Source: Tetraselmis striata
Taxonomy: Eukaryota > Chlorophyta > Chlorodendrophyceae > Chlorodendrales > Chlorodendraceae
Direction: 5' to 3'
Length of the DNA: 64,000 nucleotides
NCBI GenBank assembly: GCA_006384855.1
Contig: VCJN01002955.1
Location: 286,501 to 350,500 of the forward strand
Shown here: positions 1 through 7,832 of the stretch, one piece after another
Position numbering within the stretch: position 1 is the stretch's first letter
Layout: every line of letters begins with the position of its first letter
Notes under the pieces: generated by a model
What the model saw: only the letters and a program-made list of their open reading frames with translations
Told to the model about the DNA's origin: nothing
Database searches by the model: none
Position numbers and translations under genes: made by a program

Positions 1-412
1 CATTCGCAGGCCTTGAGGGTTCTCGATCATACGGTTACCCCAATGTCGATGCTCTAGGTGTCGTGTTATTTTTTTTTGGGAGACTGTGAGACTGTGAGAC
101 GTGAGACATGAGACGTTCCGAGACGCTTATGAGACATTTCTGAGACAAAAACAAAAAACCGTATTTTCAATTTGATTCAAACGGTAAGGTTTCTGTTTGT
201 ATATTTTTCCCTTTTAAAAAAGTATATTGAGACAGATGAGACAGAAAATATAAGAGTAGATTACCAAGTCCTGAAAAAAAAATAAAAAAAATAAAATCCG
301 GTTTGGTAATCCGGGGGTTAAAAAAGCGTCTCACGTGTCTATTTGTCTCACTTTGTCCCAGCCTCAAGATTGGATCACCGTCAACGCCAACATCAAGCCC
401 CTGTACGACCTC
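1..412. other. AT-rich non-coding leader with clustered GAGAC motifs
   Basis: I find no convincing gene here. The stretch is AT-rich compared with the rest of the window. Eight GAGAC pentamers, mostly as TGAGAC, lie between about 79 and 146. Two more lie at 228-245, and two inverted copies (GTCTC) lie near 332-350. Homopolymer A and T runs occur around 69-78 and 270-295. The opposite-strand open frame across this stretch is low-complexity and starts inside the neighbouring gene, so I treat it as a shadow. Confidence 0.5.
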
Positions 413-451
413 CTGAGTTTTGTTATCATGCAACATGATAACAAAACTCAG
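413..451. repeat. 39-bp perfect palindrome (18-bp arms, 3-nt loop)
   Basis: The arms at 413-430 and 434-451 are perfect inverted repeats separated by CAA. The palindrome covers the first possible ATG (435) of the next gene, so the RNA leader would fold into a strong hairpin. This could be a recombination scar or a transcription-end signal of a lost upstream gene. Confidence 0.8.
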
Positions 452-869
452 CTGTATCATGTCACCCGCCTGCAAGGAGGCTCTTCGAATCTGCAACCGT
501 TCCGCTTCGGCGGGCGGGGTATTGGATGCGGACCTTGTCAGAGCTACAGTCGCACAGCGCGGCGGTCCCCCGGTTCCAATGTTTCTATTTGCAGACGAGT
601 TCAAACCGCTCGTCCCTCGCGGGACAAGGTTCTCGGACGTGGAACGCGACCCTCAATACGGCGACTGTTCGTTCGCGAACTGCCACATGGGACAGCGTAA
701 ACTTCAGCTCGCCATTTTGCTTTTCTTGAAAGAGTTCCTGTCCATCGACGCCGAGGCTCCGCCGGACGGTGCGGGAACAGTTGTGGTGTACGTCGGCGCG
801 TCCGTCCCCGCTGTCGAGTGTGCGATGAGAGCCATGCCGGCCGCGCGGTTTCTGGCGTACAATTCCTGA
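435..869 (+). CDS. Probable truncated poly(A) polymerase regulatory subunit / cap 2'-O-methyltransferase-like protein
   Basis: About 144 residues from ATG 435; an ATG at 459 is an equally good start because the first falls inside a palindrome. The C-terminal half carries a GQRKLQLA stretch followed by a hydrophobic strand, VVVYVGAS, and then AMPAARFLAYN. This order resembles the N-terminal part and SAM-binding motif I of the VP39-like (PARP_regulatory) methyltransferases found in Nucleocytoviricota. Those proteins normally run to about 300 residues or more. Here the reading frame stops just after motif I, and nothing after it before the hairpin at 883 restores the family. I infer a 3'-truncated and probably inactive copy. 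The normal glycine-rich loop (GxxPG) reads GASVPA, a further sign of decay. The family assignment is from pattern memory only. Confidence 0.45.
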   Translation: MITKLSCIMSPACKEALRICNRSASAGGVLDADLVRATVAQRGGPPVPMFLFADEFKPLVPRGTRFSDVERDPQYGDCSFANCHMGQRKLQLAILLFLKEFLSIDAEAPPDGAGTVVVYVGASVPAVECAMRAMPAARFLAYNS

Positions 870-882
870 ATGTAAATTTCAC

Positions 883-918
883 TATAGTTCTATTCAAAAC
901 ATTTTGAATAGAACTATA
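883..918. terminator. 17-bp-arm hairpin between convergent genes
   Basis: The arms at 883-899 and 902-918 are perfect inverted repeats with a 2-nt loop. They lie between the 3' ends of two convergent genes (stops at 869 and 953). Several giant viruses end and polyadenylate transcripts at intergenic hairpins, so this is a plausible bidirectional end signal. I did not find matching hairpins after most other genes of the window. Confidence 0.55.
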
Positions 919-952
919 TATACACAAAATGTAGCTTTATGATTGTCAGTGT

Positions 953-1321
953 CTACGGTGCGACAACATCCTTCCACCTCGAGAGACCAACGGACGGCTG
1001 CAGATTGGCCAGGAGATCCTGGAACCGTTGTTGATGGGAGGTTCCCCACACGAGGGGGAGGAGAATGTCGGGTCGCCCGTGTCCATCGTGGACAATTGAT
1101 GTGAACACGTAGTAGTGGTCCTTCAAGATGAGATTCCAGGCATCTTCGATCGACGAGGTTGCGTTGTTTCGGACGGGGATCGGGTTGTTTCCATCGTCGT
1201 GGACAGAGCGAGCACACGCGTACCGGAGGAACTCCCATACGGCCTCTTCAGCCTTTGTTTCACTGGATGCCGATGGATCCAGGAGTGTGAGGATCAGTGA
1301 CATGAAGTAAGGATAGGCCAT
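953..1321 (-). CDS. Hypothetical protein, 122 aa
   Basis: Starts at ATG 1319-1321 and ends convergently with the truncated gene at 435-869. The product is mostly helical in composition with a hydrophobic N-terminus (AYPYFMSLILTLL). It has a central aromatic stretch (DHYYVFTSIVHDGHGR) and no recognisable catalytic motif. I do not recognise the family. It is divergent from the nuclease gene that follows, with a 96-bp spacer that probably holds both promoters. Confidence 0.55.
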   Translation of the reverse strand: MAYPYFMSLILTLLDPSASSETKAEEAVWEFLRYACARSVHDDGNNPIPVRNNATSSIEDAWNLILKDHYYVFTSIVHDGHGRPDILLPLVWGTSHQQRFQDLLANLQPSVGLSRWKDVVAP

Positions 1322-1417
1322 TGTGAACTTTGGTACGTATACAGTAGAGTTGATTTTGGTAGTGTGGCATGCACGAGTTTACGAATTTCATTTTATTTCA
1401 GGACAATAAGTGTAAAC

Positions 1418-1786
1418 ATGTCAAAAGTGTACGAGTGCGTTGTCCGGAGAGTCGTCGACGGGGACACCATGGACGTCGAGATAGACCTGGGTTTCGATAT
1501 CATTACGAAGCAGCGGATCCGCCTCCGGGGCGTGGACACCCCGGAGACCTTCAGGCCGTCGTGTGAGGCCGAGCGATTGCACGGCGAGCGCGCGACGCAC
1601 TTCGTGACTTCGTTGATTCTGAACAAAAAGTGCAAGCTCGTTACAGACAGGGACAGGAAGGGGAAGTATGGGAGGTACCTGGGCGTGATATACCCCCCGA
1701 CGTCGGACATTTCCGTGAACGACCTTCTGGAGCAGCACGGTCTGACAAAACTTGACACCTACGAGATCATGGGGGTCACTCGCTAG
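1418..1786 (+). CDS. Staphylococcal nuclease-like (SNase/thermonuclease) protein
   Basis: 122 residues from ATG 1418. The order of motifs is that of the SNase fold: VVDGDTMDVEIDLG, then RLRGVDTPE (catalytic Arg and Ca-ligand region), a helix beginning CEAERLHGERA (catalytic Glu position), then KGKYGRYLG (second catalytic Arg). SNase-fold proteins cleave DNA or RNA phosphodiester bonds with Ca2+. This one is close to the minimal length of the domain (bacterial enzymes are about 150 residues) and has no signal peptide, so it should act inside the cell or virion. I chose the start so that the protein begins just before the first beta strand; upstream in-frame codons lack family resemblance. It lies 42 bp upstream of the kinase gene on the same strand. 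Confidence 0.8.
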   Translation: MSKVYECVVRRVVDGDTMDVEIDLGFDIITKQRIRLRGVDTPETFRPSCEAERLHGERATHFVTSLILNKKCKLVTDRDRKGKYGRYLGVIYPPTSDISVNDLLEQHGLTKLDTYEIMGVTR

Positions 1787-1828
1787 ATTTTTTACGAGAC
1801 AACTTTTTTCGCGCGGAAGGGTAACGGG

Positions 1829-2791
1829 ATGGAGCGGTTTGTGCTCGGGAGACGGCTGCACGAGGGCACCTTCAGCGTGGTCCACCGGGCCCGCGATCGG
1901 CGCACGATGCGGGAGGTGGTGATAAAGCGGAGCCGCGACCCCCTGCACGCGCGGCGCGAGTTCCGCGCGGTGACGGAACTGGCCGAGCGGGGGTGTAGGA
2001 ACATCGCGGCGCTGGAGGTGCCGAGACTGGTGGGCGATTCGGAGATTTCGGTGCCCGATCCCGGAAACGGAAACGGAAACGGGGACGGGGACGGGGACGG
2101 GTCCGCGGGCGGCGCGGGCGGCGCGGGCGGCGACGCGCGGGGGTTCTACGCGCAGGCGTACGACCACCCGGCGAACCTGGTGCTGGCGGCGTACGGCGAC
2201 CCCCCGGACCTGGCGAATACGGATCGCGACGCGCGCGCGGTTCTGCGCGACGTGCTGACGGGCCTGAGCGACATCCACGCGAGCGGGTTCATCCATTGCG
2301 ACGTGAAGCGCGAGAACATATTGTACGACGCGGGATCGGCCTCGGACGCGGACTCGGCCTCGGACGCGGACGTGCCTTCTCCCGCGTCCGCGTCCGCGTA
2401 CCGGCTGATAGATTTCGGGCTGACGATCCACCACGCGGGCGCGGGGCGGTACACGAAGGTGCGCGGGACCCCTTTTTACCTGGCGCCGGAGATCGTGCAG
2501 CACGGCGGGTACACGTTTATGGTGGACATGTACGCGGCGGGCGTGTTGTTGTATTCGTTGTTACACGGGGGCGACCACCCGATCGAGGCGATGCGGGGCG
2601 TTAGTTCGGGGCGCGCGGCTCAGAGGGTGGTTGCGGCGTCGTCGTACACCCCCGCGCGGTGGGCCAACGCGCGCGCGCCGCTGGCCTGCGACCTGTGCTG
2701 GAGCCTGCTTCAGAAGTACCCGGGCGCGCGGCCGACCGCGAAGGAGGCTCTGCAGCACCCCCTGTTCACGTGGCGCGATGTAGCGGATTAG
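1829..2791 (+). CDS. Serine/threonine protein kinase
   Basis: 320 residues, complete kinase fold. Motifs in order: Gly-rich loop LHEGTFSVV (residues 10-18), VVIKRS with the ATP-anchoring Lys at about 33, the catalytic loop HCDVKREN near 156 (HCD in place of HRD), LIDFGL near 196, and YLAPEI near 220. Two low-complexity inserts interrupt the fold: GNGNGNGDGDGDG and GGAGGAGG between the N-lobe strands, and a SASDADSASDAD insert just after the catalytic loop. Both are encoded by short tandem DNA repeats and are probably flexible surface loops. It should phosphorylate viral or host proteins; the substrate cannot be told. It is convergent with the next gene. Confidence 0.9.
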   Translation: MERFVLGRRLHEGTFSVVHRARDRRTMREVVIKRSRDPLHARREFRAVTELAERGCRNIAALEVPRLVGDSEISVPDPGNGNGNGDGDGDGSAGGAGGAGGDARGFYAQAYDHPANLVLAAYGDPPDLANTDRDARAVLRDVLTGLSDIHASGFIHCDVKRENILYDAGSASDADSASDADVPSPASASAYRLIDFGLTIHHAGAGRYTKVRGTPFYLAPEIVQHGGYTFMVDMYAAGVLLYSLLHGGDHPIEAMRGVSSGRAAQRVVAASSYTPARWANARAPLACDLCWSLLQKYPGARPTAKEALQHPLFTWRDVAD

Positions 2792-2814
2792 ATTTCAGGG
2801 TTTTTTAGATAAGA

Positions 2815-3615
2815 TTAGATTTCGTCGATGATGCAGTGCAGGTTGTCGGAGGCCTTGGCCGCGTCCTCGAGGGTCCGCGTGAGGCGGGCGATGTCGGTTG
2901 CGTCGAGGTTGACGAGGTAGACGAACAGGATTGTGGCGACGAACAGGCCGGCGAAGAGCGAGAGTTGGCCGGTGAGCACGAGGTCGCGGTACTCCTCGGG
3001 GACCCGGTCGGCCGCGGCCGCGGCGACGGTGGACGCGAGGACGAGGAGCGCGAGGAGGACCTCCCCGGCGAAGTGGTAGGCGCGCTCGCGCACGGCCTTG
3101 AGGTCGCCGGCGCGGACCTGACAGATTTCCTCGCGCACGCCGCTGATTTCGACCTCGTTGTGCAGGAGCCCCCGGAGACACGTTTTGGTTTTTTCGAGGT
3201 GGTCGAAGTCGGTCGCGAGGATCTCCTTGTCCGCGCGGAGCTTGTCGACCCGGGCGCGCAGTTTGGCGTTGTCGGCGAAGAGCTGGTTGTTCTGCAGGAT
3301 GACGTACGCCTGACTGCCGGTGTCCTTGTCGGCGGCGAGATCCGCCATGTCGGCCGCGGTTCCGAAGAAGAGGTTCACGGGGTGTTCCTTGGGCGCTTTG
3401 GGCGCCTTGGATTCGGGGGGTTCGGGGGGGTCGTCGCGCCTCGGGCGTTTCGCGTTGGCGTTGGCGTTGGCGTTCATGTTCATGTTCGGGCCGCGGCGGT
3501 CGTCGTCGGTGCCCGTGCGCGTATCCGTGTGGGCGTCCGTGTGGGTGTCGGTATCAGTATCAGTATCAGTATCAGAACCGGTGTCGGGGTCGGTGTCGGG
3601 GCGCGGGGAGTCCAT
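2815..3615 (-). CDS. Coiled-coil protein with C-terminal membrane hairpin
   Basis: 266 residues. The first ~55 are low complexity (repeated DTDTDTD, then NMNANANANA) and encoded by simple DNA repeats. Residues ~75-160 are a charged, heptad-like coiled coil (VDKLRADKEILATDFDHLEKT). Two hydrophobic segments follow (VLLALLVLASTVAAAAA and LSLFAGLFVATILFVYLV), split by a short polar loop, leaving a short C-terminal tail. I do not recognise the family. A coiled coil with a membrane hairpin suits a virion membrane or host-membrane remodelling protein, but that is inference. Confidence 0.6.
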   Translation of the reverse strand: MDSPRPDTDPDTGSDTDTDTDTDTHTDAHTDTRTGTDDDRRGPNMNMNANANANAKRPRRDDPPEPPESKAPKAPKEHPVNLFFGTAADMADLAADKDTGSQAYVILQNNQLFADNAKLRARVDKLRADKEILATDFDHLEKTKTCLRGLLHNEVEISGVREEICQVRAGDLKAVRERAYHFAGEVLLALLVLASTVAAAAADRVPEEYRDLVLTGQLSLFAGLFVATILFVYLVNLDATDIARLTRTLEDAAKASDNLHCIIDEI

Positions 3616-3646
3616 TGTCGGTTCTGTGCCGGTGGCCGGGCTTGCC

Positions 3647-4645
3647 TTACGCGGTTTCGATTTCAGCCGAGTCCGAGTCCGAGTTTGCGGCGGGCGGCGT
3701 TTGCGGTTCGGGTTCGGGCGCGGGCTGCGGTTGCGGTTGCGGTTCGGGTTTGAGTTCGGGTGCGGGCTGCGGTTCGAGTTTGAGTTTGAGTTCGGGTCGG
3801 GCGGCGGGCTGCGGTTCGGGTCGGGGTACGATTTCGTGTTTTTCGAGGAACGCGCGCACTTCGTCCCAGGAGGGGGGCACGTCGTTGTGGCCGGCGTCCT
3901 TTCCGACGAAAGTGCACTTGCGCGAGGCGCGGCGGAGCTGGAACGCGTGGTCGACGGGCACGAGCGCGTCGTCTTTGCCGTGGATTAGCAGGAGCGGCGT
4001 GCGCGGGTGCGCGGCGATGTGGCCGAGGTTGTCGTAGTCCGAGGCGGGGACGAGCCAGGCGACGGCGGGGGCGATTTTTCGCGCGAGGTCCTTGACGGAC
4101 GTGAACGCGGACTGCAGGATGAGCGCGGCGGGCGGGACGGGCAGGTGTTTGGCGACGTCGCACGCGACCGCGGCCCCGATGGATCGGCCGTGGAGCACGA
4201 CGCGCGCCGAGTCGACGCCGGGGATCGCCGCCGCGCGCGCGACGAGCTGGAGCGTATCCCGCCTGACGTTCCTGGGACACGCGGCGCCCTTGGTGGCTCC
4301 GTACCCGCGGTACTCCACGGCGAGCGCGGAGACCCCGAGGTCGCGGTACCGCGCCATGTCCTCGAAGAGCGAGCACACGGTTTCGGCGTTGCCGTGCGCG
4401 AGCACCGCGAGCGCGCCGGGCGCATCGGCGGAAACGCCCCGGCCCGGGAGGAAGAACGCCTCGGCGCCGGTCGCGAGCGCGAGGCGGGAAGCGCCGGGGG
4501 GCGCCTCGGCGGGCGTTTTTGCGCTCGGGAGGAAGGACGGGAACATCGCCGCGGTCTTCGCGCACGCGGCCCCGAAGTACAGGATAAACAGCAGGACACA
4601 CATCCCGACGAGCGCGGGGACCGTCATTTTTGATTGGGATTCCAT
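3647..4645 (-). CDS. Alpha/beta hydrolase, ABHD13/ABHD17-like, membrane-anchored
   Basis: 332 residues. An N-terminal hydrophobic anchor (about residues 9-28) precedes the hydrolase fold. Visible elements are the oxyanion HGN at 84-86, nucleophile elbow GRSIG with Ser155, acid in GKDDALVP (Asp225 or 226) and GHND with His253. The triad order matches BEM46/ABHD-type serine hydrolases, which act on acyl or thioester bonds, often at membranes. The last ~70 residues are a PEPQPxPELK-type Pro/Glu/Lys tail encoded by a simple-sequence repeat, and probably disordered. The substrate is unknown; lipid or S-acyl hydrolysis is a reasonable guess. It follows the coiled-coil gene on the same strand, 31 bp upstream of it in transcription order. 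Confidence 0.85.
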   Translation of the reverse strand: MESQSKMTVPALVGMCVLLFILYFGAACAKTAAMFPSFLPSAKTPAEAPPGASRLALATGAEAFFLPGRGVSADAPGALAVLAHGNAETVCSLFEDMARYRDLGVSALAVEYRGYGATKGAACPRNVRRDTLQLVARAAAIPGVDSARVVLHGRSIGAAVACDVAKHLPVPPAALILQSAFTSVKDLARKIAPAVAWLVPASDYDNLGHIAAHPRTPLLLIHGKDDALVPVDHAFQLRRASRKCTFVGKDAGHNDVPPSWDEVRAFLEKHEIVPRPEPQPAARPELKLKLEPQPAPELKPEPQPQPQPAPEPEPQTPPAANSDSDSAEIETA

Positions 4646-4787
4646 AGAAAAGAAATGCGGATATGGACAAGCTTGCTTCCAGCAAACCCAAAAGTAATTG
4701 GATACTTACCAGCAAGCTGTAGTTTCCTTTTTCCTTTTCCTTTACGGAGACCCGGGTTCGAGTTCCGGCGGGTCCGCCTCGCGGGCT

Positions 4788-6614
4788 TCAGGAAACTGAA
4801 GCGAAGTGGTCGCCCCCGAGTTTGACGCCCTCCGAGTATCCCCCTCCGTTAATGGCGAACGCGGCGGACGGGAAATTCATCGGTTTCGGGGTGTGTTGAA
4901 AACTGGTCGAATCGACGCAAACGTCTGGCAAAACCACCGAGGCGTTCTGGGCCTGCGCGGGTTCTGTGGCGGTTTTGCTCTGCTTCATGGCTTTCGGGGC
5001 CGCGTCCGGTAATTCGCCCACCTGACGTTCGGTAGCATGATGCGCGGGGTCGGCATGATCCGCGGGGTCCGCGGGGTCCGCAGGGTCGGCATGATCCGCG
5101 GGGTCCGCGCGGTCCGCGGCTCGAACGTCTTGGGATCTCTGGGGGAGTCCCGTCCGCAACCTGTTGAACGCGGACTCGGGGTCGCCCGCCTCCTCCAGAA
5201 AAATGCGAATGCATTCCGCGGGCGTCCACGCGTCGTCCGGTAGACTCTGGGCCACCTCGATCCTATGTTCTTCGTCGCGCGGCGTCCAGTCAACCAGTCC
5301 CGACGCCATTTGCGCGATGTCCTCCCCCGTGAACCTCCCGAACCGGACGTTTGCGTCGATCCTTCCGGGACGAACGAGCGCGGGGTCGAGGCGTTCGGGG
5401 TGGTTGCTGGTCATAACCAGGATTCTACCGGGCGTCTCCAGGATTCCGTCCAGGAGATTGAGAAGGTCGGAGAGTGTCAGTTGTTCTGGGTCCCGTGTGC
5501 TGCCTGCTTTAGCCTGTGAATCCGCCGGTTCTCGTGCGTGCACAATTTCGGAGCTGATGCAGTCAACGTCTTCCATGACGATGATCCGTTTCTCCATGGG
5601 TATCACGTACTCCTGGGTTGCCCCATTCGAAACCATTCGTATATTAGAAGAATGGAACAGGTTCGAGAATTGAGATTTCGTGGATGTGGACGAGAGCCGA
5701 ATATTGAAAACGTGGCGCTGCGTCTCGTTCGCGATCGCCTTGATGAAACTCGTTTTCCCGCAGCCGGGGTCTCCGTGCAGGAGAATACCCATCGTGTATG
5801 GTATCCCCTTTCTCTTGTACCACCCCGGGTTTTCTAGGAAGAACCTCACGCGCTTCGCCACGGCACGAGCCTGTTTTCCGTAGATGTGGTCCAGAGTTTT
5901 GTTTGTTCTCAGTTGGTAGCACGAAAACGTCATGTGTTTCGGTGCTTTAGAAAGGTCCATCTTGGGCGCCTTGTTCGCGCCGTCCACGGAATACATTGCG
6001 CAGTCAGGTGTCGAAATCTCATCGAAGTAGTACGTGTTTCTGCCCAATCGGTTATTGCGTTGGTGTCTGTACCGTTCCTCCATTTCTGCTAGACGCGATC
6101 GAAGGTCGACGACGGTAAGATCCAGTGAAAAAACTTCAATGAGCATGTGAGTAAGGGTCGATTCCGCCACTGTTTTTGATAGGACCCGGAAAGATATACC
6201 TCCGCCGATATCTATTACTTGGTCGCTCTCGACAATAAAAATACCGTTGGTGGTCCTCTTTATTTTTTCCGCCTGTTCTAATTCGCTAACCGACGCAAGC
6301 ACAGAATCAAACATGTCGCACATTTCTCCGCTCTTTTCGTAGTCCCTCTCGAGGATAATCGACCCTTTCTTGGGTCTCACGTACGTGCCCTCTTCCAGTC
6401 GTTTTTTCATTTTGCCGACCCGTCTCTGGATCACGCCCCGTCCGAACGCGAGCAAGCCTTTGCCGGTCGACTCGAGTAAACCCGGGAGAATTTTGCTCAC
6501 AATGTCGAAGGCGACGAGATGTTTTATGGCGTTTATCGGATTGTGGGGTTTTCCATTGTCGCCACGGAATATGTTCATGGCCTCGTCTTTCATCACCGAG
6601 TCTATGTCGCCCAT
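4788..6614 (-). CDS. BCS1-like AAA ATPase (copy 1)
   Basis: 608 residues. A central AAA module has Walker A GDPGCGKT (near residue 282), Walker B IIVMEDVD (near 345), sensor-1 MTSNHPERLD and arginine-finger region VRPGRID. This spacing and the VRPGRID signature are typical of mitochondrial BCS1-type AAA proteins. Nucleocytoviricota often encode homologues without a mitochondrial targeting sequence. The N-terminal ~270 residues stand where the BCS1 middle domain would be. The C-terminus (about 480-530) has a low-complexity ADPADPADHADP tract encoded by a repeat at about 5035-5115. Such proteins translocate or unfold folded protein substrates; the viral role is unknown. A second, shorter homologue lies at 8660-10126. 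Confidence 0.85.
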   Translation of the reverse strand: MGDIDSVMKDEAMNIFRGDNGKPHNPINAIKHLVAFDIVSKILPGLLESTGKGLLAFGRGVIQRRVGKMKKRLEEGTYVRPKKGSIILERDYEKSGEMCDMFDSVLASVSELEQAEKIKRTTNGIFIVESDQVIDIGGGISFRVLSKTVAESTLTHMLIEVFSLDLTVVDLRSRLAEMEERYRHQRNNRLGRNTYYFDEISTPDCAMYSVDGANKAPKMDLSKAPKHMTFSCYQLRTNKTLDHIYGKQARAVAKRVRFFLENPGWYKRKGIPYTMGILLHGDPGCGKTSFIKAIANETQRHVFNIRLSSTSTKSQFSNLFHSSNIRMVSNGATQEYVIPMEKRIIVMEDVDCISSEIVHAREPADSQAKAGSTRDPEQLTLSDLLNLLDGILETPGRILVMTSNHPERLDPALVRPGRIDANVRFGRFTGEDIAQMASGLVDWTPRDEEHRIEVAQSLPDDAWTPAECIRIFLEEAGDPESAFNRLRTGLPQRSQDVRAADRADPADHADPADPADPADHADPAHHATERQVGELPDAAPKAMKQSKTATEPAQAQNASVVLPDVCVDSTSFQHTPKPMNFPSAAFAINGGGYSEGVKLGGDHFASVS

Positions 6615-6890
6615 TTGGGATCAAGCAATGTGTTGTGCATCGTCGATGTCACGCGCTGCGTTGAAATGTGGTCCGCGACACGTTCATTTTTGGGTGCGCA
6701 TGAATCGGCGGATTTTTTTTATCTCCTAAACCGACCGCGAGGTCCGCCTGCCTTGTGGTTCATTGCCCGCGCGCCGCGCGCCGCGCGCCGCGGACCGGGC
6801 GGCGCTTCGCCAGAACCGGGTCGCCCAGAGCTGTCCGCATAGCAGAACCCGAACGGCACCGGGTCGCCGAGGTCGCGTTGGTCGCCGCAT

Positions 6891-7766
6891 TTAGACCCTG
6901 GAGAGCAAAAACTTCGAGCGGCGCCGCGGTTCAACCCGGCGGGGGCGTTTACTCGGGGGATTTACTCGTGTAAAAACCCCGGGGAGCGCGAGGATCGCGG
7001 GGAGCGCGAGGATCGCGAGGGCGTTTCCCAGGTGCACGGCCGCGTGTATCCGCAGACGGTCGGCGTTACAGTTTCCGAGCGCGACGACCCAGACCGCCTG
7101 CAGGGATGCGCACGCGTACTGCGCGAGGAGAGCGCGCGTAACCCACGGCTTGAGTCGTTTGAGCGCGAAGCCCATGCCGACGCTCGCGAGGGCGTAGTAC
7201 AGGTACACCCAGGCATCGGCGAAGGCGCGGACGGCGCACGCGACGGCGAAGAAGGACGGGAGGGGCGCGGCCGCGAAGAAGGCGCGGCTGGAAAAGAGCG
7301 GGACGACCGCGGCGGCGTGGCGGAGGACGTGCGCGGGGTCGAGCTTGCGGTCCTTCTTCTTGACGACGAGTATGAACGTGTCGAGGAGGCGGTAGACTCC
7401 GGCGAGGTAGTCGACGTACGCGATGGCGGCGCCCCGGCCGCCGAGGGCGTCAAGCGGGAGACATAGCGGACCGGGCACGGCGTCGGCGTCGGCGTCGGCG
7501 TCGGCGTTGGCGTTGGCGTCGGGGGGGTGGAAATGGTGGAAAGTGTAAAATGCGTACACGCTGAGATACGTTTGGACGAACGTGTAGATCGATAGCACGC
7601 ACAGGGCGGCGTTGTGAGCGGGGACGAACCACCCGAGATTCCAGCGTTTCCGGGTTCTCATGCTTTTGAAGCCCGCGCACACCGATGCGACGTACACGAT
7701 GGGTATTCCGACGGCTACTCCGACGCGCATTTCGAACTCGGTGTCGTGTTCGACGGCGTGCCACAT
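6891..7766 (-). CDS. ELO-family-like (very-long-chain fatty acid elongase) protein, degenerate active site
   Basis: 291 residues with about six to seven hydrophobic segments. The ELO landmarks are present in order: RLLDTFILVVKKKDRKL (family signature KxLDTxFxVLRKK), then the histidine-box position reading DPAHVLRHAAA instead of the usual HxxHH, then AFADAWVYLYYAL where active enzymes have NxxxHxxMYxYY. ELO enzymes condense malonyl-CoA with acyl-CoA in the ER, and the histidine box is catalytic. Here one box histidine and the downstream Asn/His are replaced, so the protein may be inactive, altered in function, or only a structural relative. A run of ANADADADAD in a loop comes from a GGCGTC repeat. 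It is divergent from the DUF1796 gene, with 66 bp between the start codons. Confidence 0.7.
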   Translation of the reverse strand: MWHAVEHDTEFEMRVGVAVGIPIVYVASVCAGFKSMRTRKRWNLGWFVPAHNAALCVLSIYTFVQTYLSVYAFYTFHHFHPPDANANADADADADAVPGPLCLPLDALGGRGAAIAYVDYLAGVYRLLDTFILVVKKKDRKLDPAHVLRHAAAVVPLFSSRAFFAAAPLPSFFAVACAVRAFADAWVYLYYALASVGMGFALKRLKPWVTRALLAQYACASLQAVWVVALGNCNADRLRIHAAVHLGNALAILALPAILALPGVFTRVNPPSKRPRRVEPRRRSKFLLSRV

Positions 7767-7832
7767 TATTTTGTGCGACTACAAGTTCGGTTCGTTTTGA
7801 ACGCGCTTTTTCATGTGCAAAAACAAACTGGA

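Noticed and set aside
167-604. 145-residue minus-strand frame at the left edge
   Set aside because: Its start lies in the truncated methyltransferase-like gene, and its tail is encoded by A/T homopolymers.
1421-2503. 360-residue minus-strand open frame
   Set aside because: Arg/Val-rich shadow of the nuclease and kinase genes, typical of the GC-rich antisense frame.
4690-4776. A complete tRNA gene around the T-arm-like sequence
   Set aside because: No partner for the acceptor strand and no D-arm or anticodon arm could be found upstream, even allowing a short intron.
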